From assembly GCA_019429425.1 (NCBI GenBank), contig JAHYIU010000007.1:1-53858 (forward strand): DNA of 53,858 bases. Direction: 5' to 3'. This stretch comes from Candidatus Syntrophosphaera sp. (GTDB taxonomy: Bacteria; Cloacimonadota; Cloacimonadia; Cloacimonadales; Cloacimonadaceae). This document shows positions 35,601 to 41,734 of this stretch, in pieces; within the stretch, counting starts at the first letter, position 1; each line of letters starts with the position of its first letter. The notes beneath the pieces are model-generated. The model had not been told where the DNA came from and did not search any database. It saw only the letters and a program-made list of their open reading frames with translations. The translations under genes were made by a program, and so were the position numbers.

Positions 35601-35936
35601 TTCACCCAGGCCATGAATGGCAACCTGTCCTATTCCTTCCGCAGTGGCCGGGGATTCACGGTGCCCTTCACCAAAAACAAGATCCATATCCGCAACGAAC
35701 TCACCTCCAGCATGTCTTTCCTCTATGAGAACAGCTTCGACGAGACCTTCGGCCGCGAATCCTCCCAGGTTGACCGCCAAACCCAGCGCATCGCCATCAC
35801 CCCCAGCGCCACCTACCAGTTTGACGCCAACATCCGGGGCGGGCTGACCGGAACCTGGGAAAAGACCGAGGACAAAAAGCGCGACACCGGGCTCCGCACC
35901 TTCAGGGTCGGCGTCTGGGTGGAAGTCAACCTCTAA
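29673..35936 (+). CDS. sprA: SprA-like giant outer-membrane protein
   Basis: 2087 aa with signal peptide MLKSCILLALILFLTGVAGA. SprA (Sov) forms the 36-strand outer-membrane pore of the type IX secretion system in Bacteroidota. Here the SprA N-terminal pattern (GRLNLDGTQKVMLEAGSTKR, DIKMEQETNLRLSGTIGEKI) is followed by long beta-rich stretches. Typical SprA blocks follow: KKEAFLDDMESIVDSYPMGV and NPKNIRREQIEDPATLTERE (domain about residues 750-830), then a series of amphipathic strands to a C-terminus ending VGVWVEVNL, a usual OMP end. A charged insert at about residues 1640-1770 holds the EGEPKE tandem repeat (34779-34880) and a Lys/Glu-rich coiled-coil-like run. Calcium-loop-like 'DKNNDGVLTLEED' and 'DLDGNGVLNTLDRY' are also seen. 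Proteins with T9SS-like tails occur in the window, so a secretion role fits. Confidence 0.82.
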   Translation: MLKSCILLALILFLTGVAGASEFYPRLYIEGYNPLIYNTVDIHKLYKGLNYASSQPYLIRDFAPETVEEIDFDNDKVIITTRVGGYELVPGRTLSFGTYFSNLQQKTFRQSLIGRYKTQAQRTDVTTTGLIKEFVLELPTIAMPRSVQRVLGSSAGRLNLDGTQKVMLEAGSTKRKNVAIYETDNASRFDIKMEQETNLRLSGTIGEKIAVNLKYNSKQDEQFFDPNNVSIKYTGDEDEVIQSIEAGNITLSLAGSRYISYSTSSQGLFGVTSKFRYGNLDLTVIASKEEGQKNTQSYIGTSQADSTIFRSRDYASRTMYYLEDPYDLYELYSQEDVSPNVPQGWVDNAIKTSPSGAWYIKSPELLPENGTVRVFIDDANANNNVASAVGDTIFFSPTDYYVPYYDELIEGTDFVTDYTAGIIQIKKVIDRRTTIAVKYVNRAGLPVPPNSDEQDGVLHAKVIRRRNQEYDPTDPNNVWHYQMRNVYNMNKTNIKNDGFSLEIYTVNVNLTRNYLVPDSLSVPGVITYNDYLRMDSTGDGLINGDDTTVNLTTGLVIIPMIQPFDPLGDGIIYRDENESISYLDISFFMSVKGKIGREAVDLMQGGILKGSVVVKVNGVEQRENVDYLVDYDFGRITFLTSAGKDPDAKIEIDYEYRSAFEIASKTLAGVRANWNLTDYAKLGGTLIYRSENVADRRPRIGNENIEMIMANVDGTLTYKPAFMTRWIDALPLISTSAETRITLSGEIAYTIPNIYGDPNGKKKEAFLDDMESIVDSYPMGVTIGSWVMGSKPWNTSLAKGRTIWYNPKNIRREQIEDPATLTEREKKETVTVLALKVFPSNLGMPGSNAWSWGGVMKYLGNQLDFSQKKYIELLVKVDVNPGDPVPNPVMRIDLGDINEDFYTEFGGLNVLNSEDKNNDGVLTLEEDTGLDGIFHGQPGADPNDLASNEIDQFGDYPNINGTEGNRVLDTEDLDGNGVLNTLDRYFSYSFSLSDSLYLENVNHDGWRLYRIPITDPNVYQIVNNSTAGVAPSLKKISYGRIVLETDQTARVLISDISVIGNKWQDFYVRTLDNQILPDALVNTYNTTYLSGIVNNQKNSAHYTSPEGSFYIESRRESSESALTLAVQNLQPGHQVLLRQRLFDPYSLLSYGRIKFWVYPEARESNPLNPDSIDVVFRVGADSLNYYQIRERVPVLPYLAKMERDMWMEFTYDLQDVTSLKEIDPDATSGESASGSTVYSFQGNPTLTNVRDIYLGVYSPDDLPLPTPFNGTLYYNDLRVTEPFEDVGMARRLSLNSVFADLSTLDIDYEEKSENFNTIIQRGRANTFTSSRTLNMMNKYFLNKLFPNSWGLDIPISLTRNYTLGIPRFRANSDLLREKITDPGEKHRERNESLLYAADFGFSQRTAPKSKILAYTVYRSSISGRIEQSYRHTPTAVDTTFLWRGTYNYNISFPSDKVSFKLFKNYRLGFFPTTWNNSLTLNNTEPLSWNWERREGAYGWQPRTQTVPTKLLATDTNINWGLTSDIALTARLNSKRDLKQKEYLQSINVGKLTEYVQDLGLNYNPNYLRQYINFTASGGTRFSEMQRKYYQNTDQGQIEVYQSDGNANRTLRMNLTLMNSPLLASLASKLAAAKPAGEIKPQDALQPPKDELKGGGDPSEDDKKRRDDEQRKLEEQKKLEEQLREEEKLKMEKELKEHDEFPQEGEPKEEGEPKEEGEPKEEGEPKEEGEPKEEGEPPSDEPDKEFEPVDEDLPEDLKKLLEIPEDDAKPEDKVEPGDKAPSRSINFPAVIVGYLAKLKNVTISMQNSYVQAYSQKNDRPPFLFQLGVPHAVDGEYLDSVTNDNTLSLSSGVAFSRKLDSVMSYSYTINKHYANASNQSIAVTFPDVTLTLLDIGDLVGLGKYVSSTRLNTGFQYTVRSSGDVDWVEPKQETRTISLNPLVGLAGTLFKNLSTNLSYSINSGENITDMDSYDIIKTTFTQAMNGNLSYSFRSGRGFTVPFTKNKIHIRNELTSSMSFLYENSFDETFGRESSQVDRQTQRIAITPSATYQFDANIRGGLTGTWEKTEDKKRDTGLRTFRVGVWVEVNL
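34779..34880 (+). repeat. In-frame 18-bp tandem repeat in sprA
   Basis: Five full copies of an 18-bp unit (GAGGGGGAACCCAAAGAA; the first differs by one base) and a partial sixth encode EGEPKE x5 then EGEPPS. The copies are almost identical at the DNA level, so the array is young and probably length-variable by slippage. It lies in a charged, probably periplasmic loop. Confidence 0.95.
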
Positions 35937-36511
35937 ACCGCCAGTTTGCCTTTGTCATCCTGGCGCAGGCTTTGTCGTCCCGGCCTCCTGGAGTCGAGCG
36001 AGGAACGAGCATGGACTCCAGGAACACGCCAGCCTCGACCCTTGTTTTCATCCCGGCGCAGGCCACCACGGGGAATGGCAGGCGCGGGCTGGCCCCCCCC
36101 CGCCTCAGGTGGGGTGAAGGACAATAGGCGGCGGCTTCAGCCGTCGTGTTTTATGATCAGGCCATCCATGTTTCATGACCCCACCCCCTCTGCAAACTCA
36201 GAGTCTGAGTTTGCAGAGGGTGTGGGGAATTCTGGCCAGATAAATCTGAACTCCGAGAATACCCGGGATTAATCCCTGGCCTATTGTCCTGCACCGGTTG
36301 AAACCGGTTTGTCTACAGCCTGAGACCCGGAGAGTCGGAAGATCTTAGCCCAACCGGTTGAAACCTGTTTGTCTAAAGGCTTAGCGGTATCTGACCGCTG
36401 TGGCAAAGCGGAATTTGCCACCCCAGGACCCGTCAGTTGTTTTTTTCTTGACTATTCCGAGCCCTCCCCAAAAATGCCAATGCTGGTCAATCAAGGATAT
36501 GAGAGGACCTT
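35937..36511. other. 575-bp repeat-rich intergenic region
   Basis: No gene. Contains 'CTGGAGTCGAGCGAGG' followed by 'ATGGACTCCAGGAACAC' (35988-36030), a motif pair that returns in 51110-51360. It also contains the modular hairpin element 36106-36295, a duplicated 'CCGGTTGAAACC.GTTTGTCTA' motif at about 36293-36317 and 36352-36375, and an inverted 28-bp copy of the 39230-39257 palindrome at 36398-36425. A TTGACT box at about 36447 could start the downstream lipoprotein gene. Confidence 0.7.
36106..36295. repeat. Modular inverted-repeat element 1
   Basis: The left end CAGGTGGGGTGAAGGACAAT (36106-36125, continuing AGGC) and the right end GCCTATTGTCCTGCACC (36279-36295) are inverted copies (one mismatch in 17). 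In the middle, 36186-36220 is a perfect 17-bp stem (CCCTCTGCAAACTCAGA and its complement) inside CCCCACC...GGTGTGGGG. The same architecture occurs at 40621-40875. Confidence 0.7.
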
Positions 36512-38110
36512 ATGAAAAAGCTTGCCCCTGTCGGCCGGGTTGGGATGGTTTTAGCGCTGGCGGCCCTGCTGTTTTTGTTTTCCTGCAACAAGACCACCGC
36601 GCCAGGCACGGTCGCGGACCCCGTTTTCGATCCTCCGGCGGGAGATTACGCCCAGGACCAGATGGTCTCGCTTTCCTGCGCCACCGATGGCGCGGAGATC
36701 CGCTACACGCTTGACGGCAGCGACCCGGACGACTATTCGGCCCGCTATCTCTCAGCCTTGTTGGTGGAATTGGGCAAAACGGTCAAAGCCCGGGCCAGCA
36801 AGCCGGGCATGGTTTCCAGCGCCATTGCCGGGGCATTCTATTCCGGGATCACGCCAACCCCGCAGATCGGGCTGGAATCCGGAGACTATGAGGCCGGACA
36901 GCCTGTGATCATCATCATCAACAACCAGGGCTTGAACCTGGAAAGCCTTTTCATCCGCTTCACCCTGGACGGAAGCGAGCCCAGCGATTCCTCCACTGTC
37001 TACCAGGGCCAGATCATGCTCACCGAATCCTGCACTGTCAAAGCCAGGGCTTTCTATCTGAACTGGAATCCCAGCCCCGTCGTGGCCGCCCATTACACCG
37101 TCAGCATCCCGACAGTGCAGGCCCCCAGCATCGATCCTCCCTCCGGCTATGTCCAGGTCCCTCTGACCATATCGATCTCCTGCCCAACCGCGGACGCCTC
37201 GATCCGTTTCACCCAAGACGGAACCGAACCCAACGAGGGTTCAAATCTCTACGCCGGCCCCATCCTGATCACGGAGACGGGGCAATTGACGGTCAAGGCC
37301 AGGGCCTACAAGGAATACGCTTATCCCAGCCAGGTCGCGTCCGAGAGCTACACGATCACCTGGCCGCCCCCGGAAATGGTCTTTGTCCAGGGCGGCAGCT
37401 TCAACAACGGCTCGTCCAACGTGACCCTGTCCAGTTTTTACATCGCCCAGTTTGAACTCACCCAGGCCGAGTACCGCGAGGTGATGGGCTACAATCCCTC
37501 CCAGAGCCACGGAGTGGGGGACATCTACCCGGTCTATTCCGTATCCTGGTACGACGCCATCGAATATTGCAACCGGCGGAGCTCTCAGGAAGGCCGCGTT
37601 CCCTGCTATTCCTACGGCGCTTACGGCAGCGATCCCGATGCCTGGCCCGCCGGCTGGAACCAATCAGCCGTCAACCACACCCTGCTGAATTGCGATTGGA
37701 GCGCCAATGGCTACCGGCTGCCAACGGAAATGGAATGGATGTTCGCCGCCAAAGGCGGAAACCAATCCCAAGGCTACACCTACAGCGGCAGCAACGATAT
37801 CGCTTCCGTGGCCTGGTATGGATCGAACGCCGGCAATTCCACCCATATCATCGGCGGCAAAGACACCAACGAACTCGGGACCTACGACATGAGCGGAAAC
37901 GTCTATGAATGGGTCTGGGACATCCAGGCCCCTTACCCCGCCGAAGACCAGTTTGACCCCCATGGCCCGGACAGCGGATTCTTCCGCGTTACGCGCGGCG
38001 GCTATTACAACTCCGTGGCAAATGCCTGCACCGTAACGTCCCGCAGCTCAAACAACGCCAATGTGGCCTATTCCCTCTACGGATTCCGGATTTGCCGGAA
38101 CTCCCGGTGA
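36512..38110 (+). CDS. SUMF1-domain lipoprotein with chitobiase-type repeats
   Basis: 532 aa. The N-terminus ...LALAALLFLFSCNKTT is a lipoprotein signal with lipobox LFSC, so it should be anchored in the outer or inner membrane. Three chitobiase/beta-hexosaminidase C-terminal-like repeats follow: FDPPAGDYAQDQMVSLSCAT with EIRYTLDGSDP; GLESGDYEAGQPVIIIINNQ with FTLDGSEPSDSS; and IDPPSGYVQVPLTISISC with RFTQDGTEP. Residues about 285-530 form a SUMF1 domain: VFVQGGSFNNG, SWYDAIEYCNRRSS, GYRLPTEMEWMFAAKGG, DMSGNVYEWVWD and GFRICRN. The SUMF1 part closely resembles the gene at 5877-6998. Surface binding or carbohydrate contact is plausible; catalysis is not shown. Confidence 0.85.
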   Translation: MKKLAPVGRVGMVLALAALLFLFSCNKTTAPGTVADPVFDPPAGDYAQDQMVSLSCATDGAEIRYTLDGSDPDDYSARYLSALLVELGKTVKARASKPGMVSSAIAGAFYSGITPTPQIGLESGDYEAGQPVIIIINNQGLNLESLFIRFTLDGSEPSDSSTVYQGQIMLTESCTVKARAFYLNWNPSPVVAAHYTVSIPTVQAPSIDPPSGYVQVPLTISISCPTADASIRFTQDGTEPNEGSNLYAGPILITETGQLTVKARAYKEYAYPSQVASESYTITWPPPEMVFVQGGSFNNGSSNVTLSSFYIAQFELTQAEYREVMGYNPSQSHGVGDIYPVYSVSWYDAIEYCNRRSSQEGRVPCYSYGAYGSDPDAWPAGWNQSAVNHTLLNCDWSANGYRLPTEMEWMFAAKGGNQSQGYTYSGSNDIASVAWYGSNAGNSTHIIGGKDTNELGTYDMSGNVYEWVWDIQAPYPAEDQFDPHGPDSGFFRVTRGGYYNSVANACTVTSRSSNNANVAYSLYGFRICRNSR

Positions 38111-38144
38111 TCACAGGATCCCATTCCTGTTTGGCATCCCGGGT

Positions 38145-38285
38145 GTAGCCGGAGCTTTCCAAAGCTCTGCCTTTTCCTTTGTTATTCATGCGGAGGATCG
38201 GAATCCTCCGGCTACATAAGATCTGGCAGAGGATCGGAATCCTCCGGCTACATGGCTCCACGCGTAACGCGTAACGCGTAACCCA
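38145..38285. repeat. GGAGGATCGGAATCC palindromes and GCGTAAC tandem
   Basis: 'GTAGCCGGAGCTTTCCAAAGC' at about 38145 and two copies of 'GAGGATCGGAATCCTCCGGC' plus TACAT (about 38193-38217 and 38229-38252) match, in inverse orientation, the repeats at 52111 and 52178. A short tandem ACGCGTA-ACGCGTA-ACGCGTAAC (about 38260-38281) follows. No gene in 38111-38285. Confidence 0.8.
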
Positions 38286-38735
38286 TCACATCTCCTGCGT
38301 GAGCAGCTCATAGCCGTTGACAGGGGCCAGCAGTCCGGCTTCGACCGCGCGTTTGACCGTCCGGCAGGGCAGGTCGTTGGCTTCGATCTGGGCGCGGGTG
38401 ATGGTCTCGAGGTCGATGTAGCCGGGGTCGCTCTTGGCCAGGTTCCACCTCAGGCGCGTGAAGGCATTGTACCAGTTCTGCAGGACCACATCCTGATTGG
38501 CGACGCGGCTGTTGAAGATATCCACGTACACGCGCAGGTCGCTCCTGAAGCTGGCCGAGGGCTCCAGGTTTTTCAGGTTGGCAGAGATCCGTCCGAAGCG
38601 GCGGGAGTTCTCTGTGGGCCTGGGTTTCACCAGGGGCCGCACGATCACGCGGTTGAGGCTGCGGTTGAAGTAGTAGACCAGGCCGTCGCATTTGCCCTGG
38701 TAGCACAGCAGCATGTTCTTGAAGTAGGCTCTCAT
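38286..38735 (-). CDS. Unrecognised 149-aa protein
   Basis: MRAYFKNMLLCYQGKCDGLV at the start, then a basic stretch (RVIVRPLVKPRPTENSRRFG) and a mostly helical rest; there is no signal peptide, membrane segment or catalytic motif. A strong ribosome-binding site region (AAAGGAGGAAAAAC) precedes the ATG, which argues for a real gene. The same leader AAGGAGGAAAA occurs before the 58-aa gene at 41203. Both lie in the accessory repeat region, which suggests a shared origin such as a mobile or strain-variable module. Function unknown. Confidence 0.6.
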   Translation of the reverse strand: MRAYFKNMLLCYQGKCDGLVYYFNRSLNRVIVRPLVKPRPTENSRRFGRISANLKNLEPSASFRSDLRVYVDIFNSRVANQDVVLQNWYNAFTRLRWNLAKSDPGYIDLETITRAQIEANDLPCRTVKRAVEAGLLAPVNGYELLTQEM

Positions 38736-38945
38736 GTTTTTCCTCCTTTATTTTTTCCTACGGATTCTACGGATTATACGGATTGAACGGATAAAGAGAC
38801 CGGCCAACCGGAAGCCACGCTAAAACGTTACAACGCTAAAACGTTACAACGCCTCATTCTACATTCTTCATCGTTCATTGCCCCGTCTCCCGCCGGATGC
38901 CCGCCAGCCGGGCGGGAATCCTCTGAGATACGGCCGGGGAGCGGG
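38736..38945. repeat. Short tandem repeats upstream of the 149-aa gene
   Basis: Four imperfect 9-10 bp copies of 'TACGGATT' (about 38758-38792) and two copies of a 17-bp unit GCTAAAACGTTACAAC (about 38818-38851). No gene seen here. Confidence 0.7.
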
Positions 38946-39186
38946 ATGTATTGTAAAAAATGTCCCTCCATATATATAGAGGATGAGAAAACGCCCTCTT
39001 GGGGGAAAAAATTTGCGGATCCGGGCGGCGGGAGGCGGAGCGGAAATTCCAAAGGCTTGGGAGGCAGAAAGATAGGGTTTCCGCGAAAAAATATGCTCCA
39101 GCCTCGCGCCTGCTTCGTGAGCTGGGATGAGGATTTCATCGACGCCGAGGGCGACGAACCCTTTGACCCGGACGCGTTTCTGGAAC

Positions 39187-39283
39187 AACACAGAGACACA
39201 GAGGCACAGAGAAAAGCGGAGGAAGAAATTGGGGTGGCAAATTCCGCTTTGCCACAGGGCTCGCAGAGCCCTTCGAAAAGCGA
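39187..39283 (+). repeat. 97-bp direct repeat, copy A
   Basis: Identical to 39365-39461. It begins AACACAGAGACACAGAGGCA, then contains a palindromic block (39230-39257) and 'GGGCTCGCAGAGCCC'. The block 39230-39257 is found again inverted at 36398-36425. Confidence 0.95.
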
Positions 39284-39364
39284 AGCGGACTCTGTCCGCT
39301 CTGCCAATTCGGAAATTGGCAGCCCCAATCATGACGATCAACGCCATCGGTAAAACGGGCTTTG

Positions 39365-39461
39365 AACACAGAGACACAGAGGCACAGAGAAAAGCGGAGG
39401 AAGAAATTGGGGTGGCAAATTCCGCTTTGCCACAGGGCTCGCAGAGCCCTTCGAAAAGCGA
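39365..39461 (+). repeat. 97-bp direct repeat, copy B
   Basis: Exact copy of 39187-39283. In this copy the frame that reads HRDTEAQRKAEEEIGVANSA is joined to the downstream coding part; in copy A the same peptide is in the frame of the upstream part. Confidence 0.95.
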
Positions 39462-40018
39462 GGCGGCCAGGGACTTCCGGGACGCAATCTACCGCGAACT
39501 GATGGAAAACATCGCCCTCAATGCCAACGATCCCCAGGCGGCCTATTGCGCGCGCATCTTCGACAACTACTTCTGGCGCTTCTGCATCCTCATCTTTGCC
39601 ATCAAACGCTGGCAAGACATCCGCGAAGCCCGGGATAACGACCACCTCGAAGCCTGGTTCGCCCGCAACAGGGTGGACGAGCAAACCTCAAGAGAGGCCT
39701 GGTACCTCTGCGAATACTACTTCCAGAACACCCAGCCCTTCCTCAAATCCCTGGCGGAGAACGCCCGGCTGGATGATGAGAAGAGGATACTCAAGATCCT
39801 GCAGAAAGCGCCGGGTAACGAGATGGCGCACTTCCGTCTGCTCTGCAAGAGCAAGATGACATCCCGCGAACTGCGCCAGTGCATGGAAACCCTGATCGAA
39901 CGTAAAGCCGTGATCTGCCACGAGGAGATGGGCTACCGGAACAAGGTGGGGCTTCGCTACAGCCTCAATCCGGTGCTGGCGGACATCGAACTGGACTGAT
40001 CCTTAACCTGAAACACGA

Positions 40019-40045
40019 AGGCCGGCAAATGCCGGCCTTTTTATT
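40019..40045 (+). terminator. Rho-independent terminator after the broken gene
   Basis: Perfect 10-bp stem AAGGCCGGCA / TGCCGGCCTT with an AA loop, followed by TTTATTTT. Confidence 0.85.
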
Positions 40046-40050
40046 TTCAG

Positions 40051-40312
40051 TTTAATACTTCTATTACTTAACTACTTCCCCGCCTTACGGCCTTTTCCCA
40101 AGCCAGAATCAAAACCTGCAGAGGGGGTATATAAGTATATGGTATATATAGTATTTATATATAATATATAGTAAATTAGTAGGTATTAGTAGTTGTATAG
40201 ATATATACCATATATAGCATATGCTTGGCTCATGCTGATGTCCATTCTGGAGGTTCAGGCCTCCGGCGGGGGTGGTAAGGCGGGGAAGTAGTTAAGTAAT
40301 AGAAGTATTAAA
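40051..40312. mobile_element. 262-bp element with perfect 38-bp terminal inverted repeats (MITE-like)
   Basis: Left end 40051-40088 (TTTAATACTTCTATTACTTA...) and right end 40275-40312 are exact reverse complements. The interior holds nested inverted pieces (CCAGAAT/ATTCTGG; TATATGGTATATA/TATATACCATATA) and a very A+T-rich core with many TATATA runs. No open reading frame. The whole block can fold into one long cruciform. A non-autonomous transposable element is the simplest reading; a structured RNA or an origin-like site are alternatives. Confidence 0.65.
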
Positions 40313-40620
40313 ATTTTTCCGCAAAGGTGAAATAATTGGCACCAGATATCCGCCTTGACATGATGGCATGAAGGCCATATACATAATATCCAAGCAGAGC
40401 GGGATCAGGGAAACAAGACCTCCCGGGGTCTCAGGACGGAGAGTTATTCAATTAAAGACCATTGAATAATAAACACAAAGCCAAGTTTATGTCATCCCGG
40501 CAATGGCTCGTGTCATCCCGGGCTTGGAGGCTGTGTGAAAATTCACCCCAGAGTTCCGTAGGGATGCCATTTCAGATAGTTGCGTTGGTTTTTTGCTGTT
40601 AGTGTGAGTCTCGTAGGGAC

Positions 40621-40875
40621 GCAGGCTGTAGCGAAACCCGCCGCAGGTGGGGTGCAGGACAATAGGCCCGGGATTTATCCTGGGTGTTTGTGTGGTATAT
40701 GCTTCTAAGATTAATTCCCCACCCCTCCTCAAACACAGATTTGATCTGTGTTTGGGGAGGGGGGGGGGGAGGGGCCATAATAAACAAAATACGCACGCTT
40801 TTAATACGACGGCTAAAGCCGCCGCCTATATTCCTTCACCCCACCTGCGGCGGGGTTTGTCAGCAGGCTGAGCCC
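40621..40875. repeat. Modular inverted-repeat element 2
   Basis: CAGGTGGGGTGCAGGACAAT (from 40644) on the left and GCCTATATTCCTTCACCCCA (from 40824) on the right are inverted copies. The similarity continues outward (CGGCGGG.TTT...CAG.CTG). The centre 40725-40759 is a 16-bp stem (CTCCTCAAACACAGAT and its complement, with one G-T pair). Its ends and centre match element 1 at 36106. Confidence 0.7.
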
Positions 40876-40892
40876 CGGAGGGGCGATAAAAC

Positions 40893-41062
40893 TTAGCCCA
40901 GGGTGGAAACCCTGGGTATAGGAAAGATAACGCTCCCTACCCCGGATTCCCCACCCCACCGAGTGCGCGGCTCTTAATGAGCCGCGAACAATTGTGGGGT
41001 GGGGCTTTGACAAATATGTGAAATCAACGCCTCGTACCCCCAGGGTTTACACCCTGGGCTAA
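40893..41062. repeat. Modular inverted-repeat element 3
   Basis: TTAGCCCAGGGTGGAAACCC (from 40893) is repeated inverted at 41039-41062 (...GGGTTTACACCCTGGGCTAA). In the centre CCCCACCCCA (40949-40958) pairs with TGGGGTGGGG (40995-41004) around an inner stem CGCGGCTC/GAGCCGCG. The left arm and its flank (GAGCCCCGGAGGGGCGATAA) are related to 36318-36365. Confidence 0.7.
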
Positions 41063-41202
41063 AATATGCCGCTCCTGCGGAGCTTCGCCGACGAGGACGT
41101 CGGCGTTCCCAAGCGCAGCCTTTCCACCAGAATTAATCCTCGCTGATCTGCTCTTTTATCCGCGCCGATCCGCGTGAAACAAAGAAAAACAAGGAGGAAA
41201 AT

Positions 41203-41379
41203 ATGGATTGCGATCTGGTGAAAGCATTGGCCCGGGAACTGGCCACCAAGGTGAACAAGGTGGTGGACATCCCGCTGGTGGTCGAGGAAGACGAACAGAG
41301 CTTCTTCGAACTGATCATCCTGATCCTGCTCGAGCTCATCTTCGCCAAGCTGGGCTTTGAGCTGAAAGTGGAGAAATAA
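41203..41379 (+). CDS. 58-aa small protein with hydrophobic C-terminal helix
   Basis: MDCDLVKALARELATKVNKV, then VDIPLVVEEDEQSFFELIIL, then ILLELIFAKLGFELKVEK. A near-perfect ribosome-binding site AAGGAGG sits 5 nt upstream of the ATG. The first half is amphipathic helix; the second half (FFELIILILLELIFAKLGF) is hydrophobic but with acidic residues at helix spacing, more like a helix-bundle or coiled-coil core than a membrane span. No family recognised. It stands alone between the modular repeats and a stem-loop terminator (41554-41587). Confidence 0.6.
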   Translation: MDCDLVKALARELATKVNKVVDIPLVVEEDEQSFFELIILILLELIFAKLGFELKVEK

Positions 41380-41734
41380 CCGGCGTTAAGCGTTAAGCGT
41401 GATGCGTGAAGCGGTGTGGGAAGGGGAATAGGGCAAAAGGGCAAAAGGGACGCTGCGCCGTGCCCAAGCCCCAATAAAGCTGAGAAAAAACACTGCAAAA
41501 AAGAGGCAACTGAAAAAGAACTGGATACCGGCCTGCGCCGGGATGACAAGAATGCCCGGGGCTGGGTTTTCCGGTCCCGGGCTTTTTGGTTTCCCGCAGA
41601 TTTCGCAGATAAAAAGCGCGGATTTACGCAGAGAAAAGCAAAGGTTTTTTTAAAACAGCAGGACAGAGGTTCCATTTTAACCAGAGGGACACGGGCATAA
41701 AAAGCGGGGTAGAGGGCCCCATGGCCTGGGCAAA
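41380..41734. other. Gap between the 58-aa gene and the MBOAT gene
   Basis: Begins with short tandem copies of 'GCGTTAA / GCGTGAT'. It holds one terminator-like stem (41554-41587) and otherwise nothing recognisable. Confidence 0.5.
41554..41587 (+). terminator. Terminator-like hairpin
   Basis: GCCCGGG (41554-41560) pairs with CCCGGGC (41576-41582) and is followed by TTTTT. It would end transcription from the 58-aa gene. Confidence 0.5.

Larger units (their letters stand above)
38970..39999 (+). pseudogene. Broken gene, possible DUF3987-type remnant, split by a 97-bp repeat
   Basis: Two frames carry parts of one protein. Upstream, one frame reads ...FVSWDEDFIDAEGDEPFDPD (about 39117-39176), then AFLEQ, and runs into the repeat. 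Downstream, from about 39463, another frame reads AARDFRDAIYRELMENIALN, CARIFDNYFWRFCILIFAI and MTSRELRQCMETLIERKA, and stops at 39999. The aromatic 'Y-A-R-YFWR...LIFA' region followed by a winged-helix-like end recalls the C-terminus of DUF3987 primase/helicase-associated proteins; this is a weak family guess. Between the parts, copies of a 97-bp block (39187-39283, 39365-39461) are 178 bp apart, which is not a multiple of three, so the frame is broken. No clear start codon with a ribosome-binding site. Confidence 0.5.
40313..41202. other. Repeat-rich intergenic region
   Basis: No convincing gene in about 890 bp. From about 40621 it consists of two modular hairpin elements (40621-40875 and 40893-41062). 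Short open frames across it follow the stems of these repeats and lack ribosome-binding sites. Confidence 0.65.

Noticed and set aside
34472-35780. Long minus-strand frames opposite sprA, rich in Ser or Gly/Phe
   Set aside because: They reflect the EGEPKE tandem repeat and codon bias of sprA; no start signal and no domain.
39127-39460. First 110 residues of the 290-codon frame at 39127-39999 as part of a real protein
   Set aside because: In copy A of the 97-bp repeat this frame reads a different peptide from copy B; the composition is Arg/Lys-rich noise and the start lacks a ribosome-binding site.
40599-41013. Short open frames in the modular repeat region
   Set aside because: Frames follow the hairpin arms; translations are the same as the repeat consensus, not protein-like.
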